Shown here in pieces: positions 38,047 through 47,342 of a stretch of DNA of 64,000 bases; the first letter of the stretch is position 1, and each line of letters starts with the position of its first letter. This DNA is from Alphaproteobacteria bacterium. Its GTDB lineage: Bacteria > Pseudomonadota > Alphaproteobacteria > Caulobacterales > Caulobacteraceae. Location of the stretch: contig JANYET010000026.1 in assembly GCA_025359785.1 (NCBI GenBank), forward strand, positions 62,001 through 126,000. Reading direction: 5' to 3'. A model generated the notes under the pieces. That model saw nothing but the letters and a program-made list of their open reading frames with translations. It made no database searches and was not told where the DNA came from. The position numbers and the translations under genes are program-made.

Positions 38047-38916
38047 TTAAGGCCCCGTGACCGAATAGCCAAGCGCCCGCAGGCGGGCCGGCACGCCGTC
38101 GGGCCCCACCAAGTGGCCCGCGCCGACCACCACGACCGTGCGCCCATGGCCCTTCAGGCGGGCGTCGAGGATCTGGGTCCAGCGGGCGTTGCGCTCGGTG
38201 ATCAGGCGAAGGAACAGCGCCGGCGAGGTCTCGCGGATCGGATCGACCGCCTCGCGCCGCAGGGCGTCCACATCGCCGTCCAACCAGGCCTTCAGCAGAA
38301 CCTGGAACTCGTCGGGCTTGTCCTCCATCTCGTGCAGGGTTTCGCGCAGCGAGGCGATCTGCTCTGCGAGCTTGCCGTCGGACAGCAGCGCGATCTGTTC
38401 GGCCGGCGTCTCGAACGCCTCGCGTTTGGCCGTCGGGCTGACCATGCCGGCGACGACCTTCTCAACCCCGCCGCCGGCGTCGGCCCCGGCCTTGCGATAG
38501 GCGCCGCCGGCCAGGGAAATCTCCGCCAGCCAGGGCTGCAGGCGGTCCAGCAGGGCGGTCGAGACGCCATAGGCCTCGGCCACCCGGCTCATCAGGGCGG
38601 CGTCGGCCGGGCTCAAAAGCTTGAACAGCGATCCGTCGGGGGGCAGCACGCCCACCTGGGCGGCCAGGCCCGCGGTCTCGGTTTCGGTCTGGGCGTCGAC
38701 CGGCAGTTCGAACCAGATGTCATCGGCGGCCTTCAGGGCTTCGGTGAGGGCCGGCGGCGCCCAGTCCATGTTCGGCGGCAGCACATGGACGGAGCCGAAC
38801 AGGACCATCTCGCTGTCCTTGTCCCTCACCACCCAGATCGGCGGCGCGGCGACCGCGGCGCCCGCAAAGGCCAGGACGGCGAGGGCGCTCGTGAGGGATG
38901 TCCGCAGACGCCGCAT
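38047..38916 (-). CDS. TraB/GumN family protein
   Basis: 289 residues from ATG 38916. The signal peptide (LTSALAVLAFAGAAVAA) is followed by PIWVVRDKDSEMVLFGSVHVLPPN with the GxxH pattern, and the C-terminal GHGRTVVVVGAGHLVGPDGV with the second conserved GxxH, both typical of TraB/GumN (Tiki-like) putative metalloproteases. Two further in-frame ATGs (38931, 38946) come from the tandem repeat at 38914-38984 and would add MRGPSMRGPG. I prefer 38916 because the charged MRRLR directly precedes the hydrophobic core, but any of the three may be used. Confidence 0.85.
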   Translation of the reverse strand: MRRLRTSLTSALAVLAFAGAAVAAPPIWVVRDKDSEMVLFGSVHVLPPNMDWAPPALTEALKAADDIWFELPVDAQTETETAGLAAQVGVLPPDGSLFKLLSPADAALMSRVAEAYGVSTALLDRLQPWLAEISLAGGAYRKAGADAGGGVEKVVAGMVSPTAKREAFETPAEQIALLSDGKLAEQIASLRETLHEMEDKPDEFQVLLKAWLDGDVDALRREAVDPIRETSPALFLRLITERNARWTQILDARLKGHGRTVVVVGAGHLVGPDGVPARLRALGYSVTGP

Positions 38917-38984
38917 ACCTGGCCCCCTCATACTTGGCCCCCTCATACCTGGCCGCTCATACCTGGCCCCTCATACTTGGCACG
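38914..38984 (-). repeat. Tandem repeat carrying five RBS-ATG units between mutM and the TraB gene
   Basis: On the minus strand units of 14-15 nt of type GAGGGGCCAGGTAT are repeated about five times, ending in ATG at 38974, 38960, 38946, 38931 and 38916. The mutM TGA overlaps the first ATG (ATGA); this opens a 5-codon frame MRGQV whose TGA overlaps the next ATG; that opens MSGQV whose TGA overlaps the ATG at 38946, which is in frame with the TraB-type protein. Most internal units supply their own GAGGGG or GAGCGG upstream. Confidence 0.85.
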
Positions 38985-39849
38985 TCGGGCAATAGAAGGT
39001 GGAGCGCCCGGCCTGCATCTTCCGCGCGATGACGCCCTTGCAGGGGGCGTTGCAACACGGTTCGCCTTCGCGGTCGTAGGTGCGGAAGCTGTGCTGGAAA
39101 TAACCCAGGGCGCCGTCGGCCTGGGCAAAGTCGCGCAAGGTCGAGCCGCCGGCGGCGATGGCCTCGGTCAGGACCGCGCGGATTTCCGCCGTCAGCCGTT
39201 CCAGGCGTGGCCTGGATATCCCGCCCGCCGGCTTGAACGGCGATATGCGGGCGCGGTTGAGCGCCTCGCAGACATAGATATTGCCCAGGCCCGCGACGAT
39301 CCTCTGGTCGAGCAGCAAGGTCTTGGGCCCCTGTTTGCGGTCCTTGAAGGCGGTCTTGAGGCGCTGGGCGCCGAAGGCCTCGGAGAGCGGTTCGGGGCCG
39401 AGCCCGGCGAACCAGGGGTGCAGGTGCAGGGTCGCGGTGTTGATCAGCGCCATGTAGCCGAAGCGCCGGGGGTCATAGTAGGTGACCCGCGCGCCGGCCT
39501 CGGTTTCGAAGACGATATGGGCGTGCTTAGGATCGGGGGCCGGCGCGTAGTGGAAGTGGCCCGGCCTTTCGGAGCCCTCCGCCCCGTCTGGCTCGGGCCG
39601 CGAAATCTCGAACCGTCCGCTCATGCCCAGGTGCATGACCAAGGTGTCCTCGCGGTCCAGAGTCGCCACCAGATATTTCGCCCGCCGCGCCAGCTTGACG
39701 ATCGTGGCGCCGGTCAGGATCTGGACGAAATTCACCGGCAGGGGGAAACGCAAGTCCGGCCGGCGGGCCTCGACGCGGGCCAGGCGGTGGCCCTCCAGCA
39801 CGGGCGCCAGGCCGCCGCGCACCGTCTCGACCTCGGGAAGTTCGGGCAT
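38971..39849 (-). CDS. mutM: Formamidopyrimidine-DNA glycosylase (Fpg)
   Basis: 292 residues. It opens MPELPEVETVRGGL, where Pro2 and Glu3 are catalytic; a helix-two-turn-helix (RIVAGLGNIYVCEALNRARI) and a C-terminal zinc finger (CCNAPCKGVI ... YCPTCQ) follow. It removes 8-oxoguanine from DNA. I set the start at 39849 because Pro2 must be exposed; an ATG at 39885 would abolish this. Its stop lies in the tandem repeat and overlaps an ATG. Divergent from ubiE. Confidence 0.96.
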   Translation of the reverse strand: MPELPEVETVRGGLAPVLEGHRLARVEARRPDLRFPLPVNFVQILTGATIVKLARRAKYLVATLDREDTLVMHLGMSGRFEISRPEPDGAEGSERPGHFHYAPAPDPKHAHIVFETEAGARVTYYDPRRFGYMALINTATLHLHPWFAGLGPEPLSEAFGAQRLKTAFKDRKQGPKTLLLDQRIVAGLGNIYVCEALNRARISPFKPAGGISRPRLERLTAEIRAVLTEAIAAGGSTLRDFAQADGALGYFQHSFRTYDREGEPCCNAPCKGVIARKMQAGRSTFYCPTCQV

Positions 39850-39977
39850 GCCTCTTCCTACCAAGTAAGAAAGCGGGCTTGGCATGGTGTCGCGCGCGCG
39901 CCAAGCGACTTGAGTAATGGGCCCTTGGAGCGCCGCGGGCGGAGGGCTAAGACGCCTGCATGTTTCAAGAGGGAGCC

Positions 39978-40751
39978 ATGACCGGACCTGCCGCCACCTT
40001 CGGCTTCCGCGACGTGGATGCGAGCGAGAAGCCCGGCTTGGTGCGCGGCGTGTTCGACCGCGTGGCGCGCCGCTACGACCTGATGAACGACCTTATGAGC
40101 GGGGGCGTCCATCGCCTGTGGAAGGACGCCGTCGCCGCGCGCCTGAACCCGCAGCCGGGCGAGACCATCATCGATGTGGCCGGCGGCACCGGCGACATGG
40201 CGCGGCGGTTCGCGAAGATGGCCCGGCGCGCGCAGCTGCGCCGCGGCGGCCCCCTTAACGGAGTCGGGGCCGCGAAGATCTTCGTGGTCGACTACAACGC
40301 CGAGATGATCATGGCCGGCCGCGAGAAGGGCTCCGAGCCGGAGATGGCCTGGGCCGTGGGCGACGCCCAAGCCTTGCCGCTGCCGGACGCCAGCGCCGAG
40401 GCCTATGTGATTTCCTTCGGCATTCGCAATGTGACCGACATTCCGGCGGCGCTGCGCGAGGCGCGCCGGGTGCTGAAGCCGGGCGGCCGGTTTCTGTGCC
40501 TGGAGTTTTCCCGGCCGGTGACCGAGGCGCTGCAAAAGGCCTATGACGCCTACAGCTTCAAGGTGATCCCGGAGATCGGCGCCCGGGTCGGCGGCGACCG
40601 CGAGGCCTATCAATACCTGGTGGAGAGCATCCGGCGCTTCCCCGACCAGCGGACCTTCGCCGGCATGATCGCTGACGCCGGCTTCGGACGGGTGGAGTTC
40701 ACCAACTTCACCGGCGGCGTGGCGGCCCTGCACACCGGCCGGGCGCTCTAG
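39978..40751 (+). CDS. ubiE: Ubiquinone/menaquinone C-methyltransferase UbiE
   Basis: 257 residues from ATG 39978, with GAGGGAG 5 nt upstream; an ATG at 39960 has no such site. [18 protein letters not shown] and [14 protein letters not shown] (SAM motif I), [13 protein letters not shown] and the C-terminal GGVAALHTG are diagnostic. A hydrophilic insert ([18 protein letters not shown]) lies between the first two SAM motifs and is seen in alphaproteobacterial members. Methylates C5 of the quinone ring. ubiB follows after 5 nt. Confidence 0.95.
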   Translation: MTGPAATFGFRDVDASEKPGLVRGVFDRVARRYDLMNDLMSGGVHRLWKDAVAARLNPQPGETIIDVAGGTGDMARRFAKMARRAQLRRGGPLNGVGAAKIFVVDYNAEMIMAGREKGSEPEMAWAVGDAQALPLPDASAEAYVISFGIRNVTDIPAALREARRVLKPGGRFLCLEFSRPVTEALQKAYDAYSFKVIPEIGARVGGDREAYQYLVESIRRFPDQRTFAGMIADAGFGRVEFTNFTGGVAALHTGRAL

Positions 40752-40756
40752 AGGCG

Positions 40757-42265
40757 ATGAGTGGAATAGGCGCGCTGGGCCGCGTGACCGGCGCGGTCTG
40801 GACGCTGGTCCGTAACGACGCCCTGCTGCCGCGCGAACTGGATCACGCCTATCCGCCGCAGGTGGTGGGCCTGGCCCGGACGCTGCGGATTTTCGCCGGG
40901 AGCGGCGCGCGGATCGGGCGACCCGGTCAGCGTCTGGCGCGGTCGCTCGAGGGCATGGGGCCGGTGGCGGTCAAGCTGGGCCAGATGCTGTCGACCCGGG
41001 GTGACTTCTTCGGCCGCGAGTTCGCCGACGACCTGGCGCGACTGAAGGACCAGCTCTCCCCCTTCCCGACGCAGGTCGCCCGCGCCGAGGTGGAGCGGAC
41101 GCTGGGCCGCACCATCGAGAGCCTCTACGCCGAGTTCGACGACCCCCTCGCCGCGGCCTCACTGGCCCAGGCGCATGAGGCCAGGCTGCTCGACGGCCGC
41201 AAGGTGGCGGTTAAGGTGCTGCGGCCGGGAATCGAGCGCCGGGTCGCCGACGACGCCGAGAGCCTGGCGCTGGCCGCGCGCCTGATCGAGCGTTGGATTC
41301 CGCCGGCCCGGCGGCTGGAGCCTGTGGCGTTCGCCGATACGGTGATCCGCGCCACCCTGCTGGAGCTGGATCTGCGGCTCGAGGCCGCCGGCGCCGACGA
41401 GCTGCGCGAGGTGATGGCGCTGGACGGGCACATGACCGCGCCACGGATCGTCTGGGACGGCGTCGGCAAACGGGTCCTGACCATGGAGTGGGCCATCGGC
41501 TGGCCGCTCTCCGACCCGGCGGCGCTGACCCAGCCCGGGCTCGACCATCAGGCGACCGCCGACAAGCTGATCCGCGCCTTCCTGGCCCAGGCGTTGGACC
41601 ACGGGGTCTTCCACGCCGACCTGCACGAGGGCAATCTGTTCGTGGCCGCGCCATCGCAGGTGACGGCGGTGGATTTCGGGATCATCGGCCGGATCGGCCC
41701 CGCCGAGCGGCGCTATCTGGCCGAGATCCTCTGGGGTTTCCTCAACAAGGACTACGAGGGCGTCGCCAAGACCCACTTCAACGCGGGCTATGTCCCGGCC
41801 CACCATAGCGTGGCGGCCTTCGCCCAGGCGCTGCGCGCGGTCGGCGAGCCGGTGTTCGGCCGCCCCGCCAGCGAAGTGCCGATGAGCCGGGTGCTGATGC
41901 AGCTCTTCGAGATCACCGCGCTCTACGACATGCACCTGCGGCCCGAGCTGGTGCTGCTGCAGAAGACCATGACCATGGTCGAGGGCGTCGCCCGCCGCAT
42001 CCAGCCCGACCACGACATCTGGACCGCCGCCGATCCGGTGGTCCGTCGCTGGATGGCCCGCGAGCTCTCGCCCATCGCGCGGATCAGGCGCTTCGCCGAT
42101 GAGGCCGCCACGGCGTTGCACAATATCGCCCGGCTGGCGGAGAACCCGCCGCCCGCGCGGATCGAGGTGAGGGACGCCCGCCGCGAGGGCTCAGCGCTGC
42201 TCTGGTTCGCCCTCGGCGCCTTGGCCGCCGGCGCGGCGTTCCTGGCGACGCTCTACCTGCGCTAA
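40757..42265 (+). CDS. ubiB: Ubiquinone biosynthesis regulatory kinase-like UbiB
   Basis: 502 residues. The ABC1/UbiB KxGQ motif lies in GPVAVKLGQMLSTRGDFF, the A-rich loop in DPLAAASLAQAHEA, and the catalytic HADLHEGN and DFG-like VDFGIIG are intact. A C-terminal hydrophobic helix (LLWFALGALAAGAAFLATLYL) anchors it. It supports ubiquinone synthesis as an atypical kinase/ATPase. It forms an operon with ubiE. Confidence 0.95.
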   Translation: MSGIGALGRVTGAVWTLVRNDALLPRELDHAYPPQVVGLARTLRIFAGSGARIGRPGQRLARSLEGMGPVAVKLGQMLSTRGDFFGREFADDLARLKDQLSPFPTQVARAEVERTLGRTIESLYAEFDDPLAAASLAQAHEARLLDGRKVAVKVLRPGIERRVADDAESLALAARLIERWIPPARRLEPVAFADTVIRATLLELDLRLEAAGADELREVMALDGHMTAPRIVWDGVGKRVLTMEWAIGWPLSDPAALTQPGLDHQATADKLIRAFLAQALDHGVFHADLHEGNLFVAAPSQVTAVDFGIIGRIGPAERRYLAEILWGFLNKDYEGVAKTHFNAGYVPAHHSVAAFAQALRAVGEPVFGRPASEVPMSRVLMQLFEITALYDMHLRPELVLLQKTMTMVEGVARRIQPDHDIWTAADPVVRRWMARELSPIARIRRFADEAATALHNIARLAENPPPARIEVRDARREGSALLWFALGALAAGAAFLATLYLR

Positions 42266-42320
42266 CGCAGATCCCTCCCCTACGCGGCGGGTGATCTGGA
42301 GAGCTTCCGCTGAGGGTCGT

Positions 42321-42827
42321 TCAGTCTTCAAGCTTCGTCCGGGCCATCCATTCGGCCTGGGTCAGCCGCTCCACGCCGTCTTCGCCGAACAACTCCATCT
42401 TGCCGTTCCGAAAGACCGTGGTCTTCCCGATGGTCGGCATGTCGGCGATCTCAACGGGGTCGCGGCGGCCCGCCGTCAGGTAGACAAGATCGCCGGGTCC
42501 CTTGGATTTCAGCGAGTGGACCACGCCATCGATGGGGAAGCCCACGAAGTCGCCGGGCCCCACCGCGTGGCCGACGCCGTCCAGCACCATTTCACCGACC
42601 CCTTCCAGGACGAAGACGAACTCCTCCGACACCGAGTGGGCGTGCGGGATGAAGCTCTCCTTGCCGGGAGGGATGCGGATGAGGTGCGCCCCGATCTGGG
42701 TCATGCCCGCCGGATCGCTCAGCATGACCATCCGCATGTCCGACGCCGGGTTGAACGGGTGACGGCCGCGCCAGACCTGCGACCAGTCGAGCCTCGCGGT
42801 GCGCACGATATGCTTTGGATCAGACAT
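42321..42827 (-). CDS. Cupin domain protein
   Basis: 168 residues with one cupin barrel: motif 1 is PHAHSVSEEFVFVLEGVGEMVLDG (His-x-His and Glu metal ligands) and motif 2 is VGPGDFVGFPIDGVVHSLKSKG. The C-terminal tail (IGKTTVFRNGKMELFGEDGVERLTQAEWMA) is hydrophilic. A metal-binding enzyme or sensor of unknown substrate. It lies 84 nt downstream of the toxin-like lipoprotein gene on the same strand, so the two may be co-transcribed; nothing identifies it as an immunity protein. Confidence 0.85.
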   Translation of the reverse strand: MSDPKHIVRTARLDWSQVWRGRHPFNPASDMRMVMLSDPAGMTQIGAHLIRIPPGKESFIPHAHSVSEEFVFVLEGVGEMVLDGVGHAVGPGDFVGFPIDGVVHSLKSKGPGDLVYLTAGRRDPVEIADMPTIGKTTVFRNGKMELFGEDGVERLTQAEWMARTKLED

Positions 42828-42911
42828 GTTCGGGCTCCCTGGCGCTTTGGACGCCGCCGAAACCCGACAGCGACGCGGGTTGCTTAGCGCCCCGCGCCTG
42901 ACTTGGGTCGG

Positions 42912-43499
42912 CTATTCCGCGTCGTCGGCGTATTTCCGGCGGCCGGAGCGGGCGCTTTGGCTGCGCTCTTCGCGATCCTTCTGCTTTTCCCAATAGGTCA
43001 TGCCGTCGTCGGGCTTGAACATGGTGCGCGGCGCGCCCTCCTTGCTCGCCACGGCGAAGATGTTGCCCTTGGGATCGTAGTAGAGGATGTCGCCGTTCTT
43101 GCGGGTCAGGGTCAGCGTGCCCTTGGGCGGGTGGCCCACGAAGGCATGGGCCTTCTTGACGTACTGATCGACGGTCTTGGCGTCGAAGGTCGCCCCATCG
43201 CGCTCGAACTGGCGCTGCGCCCCTTCCTCGGCCGAGAAGCGCTTGGAGGCGGCCCACACCGGCTTGCCGTCGTCGGCCTTGGCCACCTCGTCCTTGCGGT
43301 GATCGACGCGGGGGCCGCTGTCGTAGGATCCGCCGCCGCGGTCGGCGCCATCAGACCGCTCGGGCCCGCGCGCGCTGGCCGACTGCGACCCCGCCGGCTG
43401 CTTGCTGACCGCCGAGGGGCCATTGTCACAGGCGCTGACCAGCGCCATCGCGGAAATTCCCAGAGCCAGGGACAGCGCCGTCTTCAACCGAGCCATCAT
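42912..43499 (-). CDS. Lipoprotein with polymorphic-toxin-like C-terminal domain
   Basis: 195 residues from ATG 43499 (AGGAG upstream). Signal peptide with lipobox VSAC, Cys at 24, followed by Asp at +2. A low-complexity, charged linker (about 30-75) precedes a compact domain with VGHPPKGTLTLTRKNG, ILYYDPKGNIFAVASKEG and PRTMFKPDDGMTYWEKQ. That R.NGD...YDP..N.FAV...G..RT.FKP pattern recalls RNase-like toxin tips of CDI/Rhs proteins. That reading is inference. Divergent from coaBC. Confidence 0.72.
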   Translation of the reverse strand: MMARLKTALSLALGISAMALVSACDNGPSAVSKQPAGSQSASARGPERSDGADRGGGSYDSGPRVDHRKDEVAKADDGKPVWAASKRFSAEEGAQRQFERDGATFDAKTVDQYVKKAHAFVGHPPKGTLTLTRKNGDILYYDPKGNIFAVASKEGAPRTMFKPDDGMTYWEKQKDREERSQSARSGRRKYADDAE

Positions 43500-43632
43500 T
43501 TCTTCTCCTGAAACAGCAGAACCGGAACAAAGAAAGAACAATAATCGATCGCTGTCGAGTCCAAATTGCGAGATTTGTCGCGAGCCCCCATCTGCCGTAA
43601 GTCTGGCGCCCGTCGTCGAGGGGGCGAAAGCC

Positions 43633-44838
43633 TTGGACCAGAAGCGAATTCTCCTGATCGTCGGCGGCGGCATCGCGGCCTACAAATCGCTGGAGCTGAC
43701 ACGCCTGCTGCGCAGGGCGGGCATCGCCGTGCGCCCGATCCTGACGAAGGCCGGCGCCCAGTTCGTGACCCCGCTGTCGCTGTCGGCCCTGGCCGAGGAC
43801 AAGGTCTATTCCGACCTCTTCTCGCTGACCGACGAGGCGGAGATGGGCCACATCGAGCTGTCGCGCTCGGCCGACCTGGTGGTGTTGGCCCCGGCGACGG
43901 CGGACCTGATGGCCAAGGCGGCGAACGGTCTGGCCAACGACCTGGCGTCCACGACCCTGCTGGCCACCGACAAGCCGGTGCTGATGGCCCCGGCGATGAA
44001 CGTACGCATGTGGGGCCATGCGGCGACCCAGCGGAACCTGGTGACCCTGAAGGCCGATGGCGTGAGCTTCGTCGGTCCCGATGAGGGCGCGATGGCCTGC
44101 GGCGAGTACGGGCCGGGCCGGATGGCCGAGCCCGCCGAGATTTTCCAGGCGATCCTGGCGGCCCTGGGTCTGGCGACGCGCGCGGCGACCGTGCGGCCTT
44201 TGGCTGGCAAGCGCGCCATCGTCACCGCCGGCCCGACCGTTGAGGCCATCGATCCGGTGCGGATGCTGACCAACCGCTCGTCCGGCAAACAAGGCTACGC
44301 CATCGCCGACGCGCTGGCGGCGCTGGGCGCTGAGGTGACCCTGGTCAGCGGCCCCACGGCGCTGCCCGCGCCTTCGGGCGTGACGCGGGTGGACGTGGAG
44401 AGCGCGCGCGAGATGCTGGCCGCCTGCGAGGCCGCGCTGCCGGCGGATATCGCTGTCTGCGTCGCCGCCGTCGCCGACTGGCGGCCCGCGGCAACCGGCG
44501 CCCAGAAGATCAAGAAGGGGACGAGCGCGCCGGACCCCATCGCGCTCGTCGAAAATCCCGATATCCTCGCCACGTTGTCGAAGGGCGCGCGCCGCCCGAG
44601 GCTGGTGGTGGGCTTCGCCGCCGAGACCAACGACCTGGAGGCCCACGCCCAGGCCAAGCTTGCCAGGAAAGGTTGCGACTGGATCGTCGCCAACGATGTG
44701 AGCATCGCCGGAACCCTGGGCGGCGACGACAACGCCGTGGCCCTCGTCACGGAGGCCGGAATCGAGCGATGGGCGCGGATGGCCAAGGGCGAGGTCGCCC
44801 GCCGGTTGGCCGAGCGCATCGCCGCCGAACTCGCCTAA
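43633..44838 (+). CDS. coaBC: Bifunctional phosphopantothenoylcysteine decarboxylase/synthetase CoaBC
   Basis: 401 residues from TTG 43633 (GAGGGGGCG upstream). The CoaC half has [12 protein letters not shown], the catalytic His in [21 protein letters not shown] and the flap [13 protein letters not shown]. The CoaB half has [29 protein letters not shown] and KIKKG near its active site. It makes 4'-phosphopantetheine from phosphopantothenate and cysteine on the way to CoA. dut follows after 10 nt. An upstream in-frame start at 43402 would overlap the divergent gene. Confidence 0.95.
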   Translation: MDQKRILLIVGGGIAAYKSLELTRLLRRAGIAVRPILTKAGAQFVTPLSLSALAEDKVYSDLFSLTDEAEMGHIELSRSADLVVLAPATADLMAKAANGLANDLASTTLLATDKPVLMAPAMNVRMWGHAATQRNLVTLKADGVSFVGPDEGAMACGEYGPGRMAEPAEIFQAILAALGLATRAATVRPLAGKRAIVTAGPTVEAIDPVRMLTNRSSGKQGYAIADALAALGAEVTLVSGPTALPAPSGVTRVDVESAREMLAACEAALPADIAVCVAAVADWRPAATGAQKIKKGTSAPDPIALVENPDILATLSKGARRPRLVVGFAAETNDLEAHAQAKLARKGCDWIVANDVSIAGTLGGDDNAVALVTEAGIERWARMAKGEVARRLAERIAAELA

Positions 44839-44848
44839 GGAAAATCTC

Positions 44849-45301
44849 GTGACCCCGACCGTGCCGATCATCCGCCTGCCGCATGCGCAGGGCCTGCCGC
44901 TGCCGGCCTACGAGACGGCGCTGGCCGCCGGTATGGACCTGCGCGCCGCGGTGCCCGACGATGAGCCGCTGACGCTCCGCCCCGGATCGCGGTTTCCGGT
45001 CCCGACCGGTCTGGCGTTCGCCCTGCCGCCGGGGTTCGAGGGCCAGGTTCGGCCGCGTTCCGGCCTGGCGTTCAAGCACGGCGTCACCTGCCTAAATTCG
45101 CCCGGCACGATCGACGCCGACTATCGCGGCGAGGTGAAGGTGATCCTGATCAACCACGGCGAGGAGGACTTCGTGATCCGCCGCGGCGACCGTATCGGCC
45201 AGCTGGTGATCGCGCCCGTGGTGCGCGCGGTGTGGGCCGAGGTCGACAGCCTGGACGAAACGGTGCGCGGGGCCGGCGGCTTCGGCTCCACGGGGCGCTG
45301 A
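44849..45301 (+). CDS. dut: dUTP diphosphatase
   Basis: 150-residue trimeric dUTPase with all five motifs: [43 protein letters not shown] and the C-terminal [10 protein letters not shown]. It hydrolyses dUTP, keeping uracil out of DNA and supplying dUMP. GTG start 10 nt after coaBC; a coaBC-dut pairing is conserved in alphaproteobacteria. Confidence 0.97.
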   Translation: MTPTVPIIRLPHAQGLPLPAYETALAAGMDLRAAVPDDEPLTLRPGSRFPVPTGLAFALPPGFEGQVRPRSGLAFKHGVTCLNSPGTIDADYRGEVKVILINHGEEDFVIRRGDRIGQLVIAPVVRAVWAEVDSLDETVRGAGGFGSTGR

Positions 45302-45305
45302 GGCG

Positions 45306-45941
45306 ATGAACGAGACTCCCGCTGAAAAGCGCCGCCGCCTGCGGTTCCTGACGCTGGCGGAGTTCGTCGGCGTCGCCGCCCTGATCATCGCGGGGCTCGG
45401 CTATTGGGATAGCCATCGCGAGCGCACCCAGACGGCCAGAGAACGCGCAGCCGAGGTCCAGGAGAGGAAGGCCGAGGCCAAGGCCGGCGCCCTGAAGCTC
45501 TCGTTCCTGATGACCGGGACGCCGGAGAGCGGCGGCGAACGCCTGCGGCTGTCGAGCGTCCATGCCGACCAGGTGATTCAAACTCAGGCGATCCGTTTCC
45601 CGGGCGAGATCCGCGGCGACGATGTGCAAACGACCGGCAATCCCCGTCTTGAAGCCGGCTGGATCGATGGCGGCCTGACCAAGGCCGAGCACGCCCGCGG
45701 CGGCAAATCCCACCAGGGCCGGATTCCGGTGGGCATCGTCACCGTCTTCATCGAGGACGGCCAGCCCAAGACCGACCGGGCGATCTATCTGGTGGGCTAC
45801 TCCAGCCACCCGCGCGTGTTGCGGGCCGACAAGGTGGCGCTGGAGGGCATGTCGCTGATGCGCCGCTCGGTTGGCGAGGACCTGCAGGCGGCGGTCGATC
45901 AGGCCTGGGCCCGGATCAGCCCGCCGGCCGCGAAGCCCTAA
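45306..45941 (+). CDS. Uncharacterised single-pass membrane protein
   Basis: 211 residues. One transmembrane helix ([15 protein letters not shown], about 20-36) is followed by a short charged helix ([24 protein letters not shown]) that may form a coiled coil, then a beta-rich soluble domain. It starts 4 nt after dut, so it is likely co-transcribed. Its stop overlaps that of convergent dapB by 4 nt. I do not recognise the family. Confidence 0.75.
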   Translation: MNETPAEKRRRLRFLTLAEFVGVAALIIAGLGYWDSHRERTQTARERAAEVQERKAEAKAGALKLSFLMTGTPESGGERLRLSSVHADQVIQTQAIRFPGEIRGDDVQTTGNPRLEAGWIDGGLTKAEHARGGKSHQGRIPVGIVTVFIEDGQPKTDRAIYLVGYSSHPRVLRADKVALEGMSLMRRSVGEDLQAAVDQAWARISPPAAKP

Positions 45942-46750
45942 CCGTTCGCGGGGGCCGAGAAGCCCAGAACATCGCGCATGGTGTATTCACCGGGCGGGCG
46001 GCTGGCGACCCAGTGGGCGGCGGCCAGCGCGCCTCTGGCGAACAGGCCCCGGTCTCGGGCCGAGTGCGACAGGGTCAGGATTTCGTCCTCGGCGATGAAG
46101 CTCACGCTGTGCTCGCCGACGATGCCGCCGCCGCGCATGACCGAAAAGCCGATCTCACCGGCCGGTCGCGCGCCGGTGACGCCGTCGCGGCCGCGCTTGG
46201 CCACATCGTCCAACGCCACGCCCCGGCCCTTGGCGGCCGCGGCGCCCAACATCAGGGCGGCGCCGGACGGCGCGTCGATCTTGCGGCGGTGGTGGGCCTC
46301 GAACACCTCGATGTCATAGGCGTCCGGCCCAAGCTGGCGGGCGGCCTGCTCCACGAACCCCATCACCAGGTTGAGACCCAGCGAGAAATTGCCGGCGCGG
46401 ACGATGGCGATCCGGCTCGCGGCCGCGGCGATGGCCGCGATCTGGGTCTCGTCGAAGCCTGTGGCGCCCAGGATCAGCGACGGGCCGCCACGCCCGGCGC
46501 AGAGCGTCGCCAGAGCCGCCGAGGCGGCCGGCAGGGTGAAGTCGATGACGATCTCGGCGGCGGCCAGGGCCGCGTCCTGGCTCACCAGGCCTTCGCCGGC
46601 GAGGTCCGGGCGGTCGAAACGCGCGACGAGGGCCAGGCCCGGGTCGGCCGCCACGGCGTCGGACACCACCTTGCCCATGCGCCCCAACGCGCCCGCGACG
46701 GCGATCTTGATCGGGGCGCCTTGTTTCGTGGTGGTGGGCAGCGGCGTCAC
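45938..46750 (-). CDS. dapB: 4-hydroxy-tetrahydrodipicolinate reductase
   Basis: 270 residues. The Rossmann loop [11 protein letters not shown], the catalytic signature [13 protein letters not shown] and the tail [17 protein letters not shown] are family-specific. It reduces the dihydrodipicolinate precursor for lysine and meso-DAP synthesis. Start at 46750 gives 14 residues before the Rossmann strand; a slightly shorter start cannot be excluded. Confidence 0.96.
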   Translation of the reverse strand: MTPLPTTTKQGAPIKIAVAGALGRMGKVVSDAVAADPGLALVARFDRPDLAGEGLVSQDAALAAAEIVIDFTLPAASAALATLCAGRGGPSLILGATGFDETQIAAIAAAASRIAIVRAGNFSLGLNLVMGFVEQAARQLGPDAYDIEVFEAHHRRKIDAPSGAALMLGAAAAKGRGVALDDVAKRGRDGVTGARPAGEIGFSVMRGGGIVGEHSVSFIAEDEILTLSHSARDRGLFARGALAAAHWVASRPPGEYTMRDVLGFSAPANG

Positions 46751-46868
46751 TCCGGCGGCGGGCCTTCAGAGACGCTACTCTCCCGAGCCCGCCCGCCGGG
46801 TCAAGCTTAAGCCGCCTGGGCTTCCAGCAACCGGTCCCGGATGGTCTTCTTTCTGGACGGCGCGGGTC

Positions 46869-47342
46869 TCAGGCGTCGGCCACGGTCTGGAAGGCGTCGA
46901 GAATGAGCCCCCAACCCTGGTCCATGCCGCCGCGGATGGCTTGCACGGCCTCGCCGGCGCCGAAGCGCTCGAGGCCGCGGTGCTCGAAGTCGACGCGGGT
47001 CTCGCCCTCGCCGGTCGCGGCGAAGCAGACCTCGACCTCGGTCAGCAGGTCCGGGTCGTAGGTGAACGCGCCGTTGAGGCGCCACGCCAGGATCAGCCGC
47101 GCCGGCGGCTCCCAGGCCAGGACATCGCCCCACTCGTGCTCGACGCCGTCTTCCGTCAAGCTGTACCAGCGCCCGCCGACGCGGGGTTCGATGGTCGCCA
47201 TCTTCAGCGGCGCATCGCCGATCGAATGACTCTTCGGCCACCAGCGGTGCAGGCCGGCGGTGAACACCTCGAACGCCCTTTCCGGCGTCGCGCGGACGGT
47301 GAAGCTCTTGCGGATGGCCGCGGGGGCAATGGTCTGGCTCAC
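46869..47342 (-). CDS. SRPBCC (AHSA1-type) domain protein
   Basis: 157 residues: KSFTVRATPERAFEVFTAGLHRWWPKSHSI and GGRWYSLTEDGVEHEWGDVLAWEPPARLILAWRL are the Aha1-C/SRPBCC pattern, a helix-grip fold with a hydrophobic pocket. Its ATG overlaps the arsR-type stop in ATGA. ArsR-SRPBCC pairs are a recurrent bacterial module in which the regulator controls the partner; ligand unknown. Confidence 0.88.
   Translation of the reverse strand: MSQTIAPAAIRKSFTVRATPERAFEVFTAGLHRWWPKSHSIGDAPLKMATIEPRVGGRWYSLTEDGVEHEWGDVLAWEPPARLILAWRLNGAFTYDPDLLTEVEVCFAATGEGETRVDFEHRGLERFGAGEAVQAIRGGMDQGWGLILDAFQTVADA

Noticed and set aside
36781..39981. A 1066-codon open frame on the plus strand across rpsT, enoyl-CoA hydratase, TraB and mutM
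   Set aside because: It is antisense to four well-supported genes; it reads as His/Gly/Arg-rich sequence typical of the reverse frame of GC-rich genes and has no family motif.
42321..42827. Cupin protein as immunity partner of the toxin-like lipoprotein
   Set aside because: It has an intact metal-binding cupin motif and no sign of being a small binding partner; only adjacency suggests a link.
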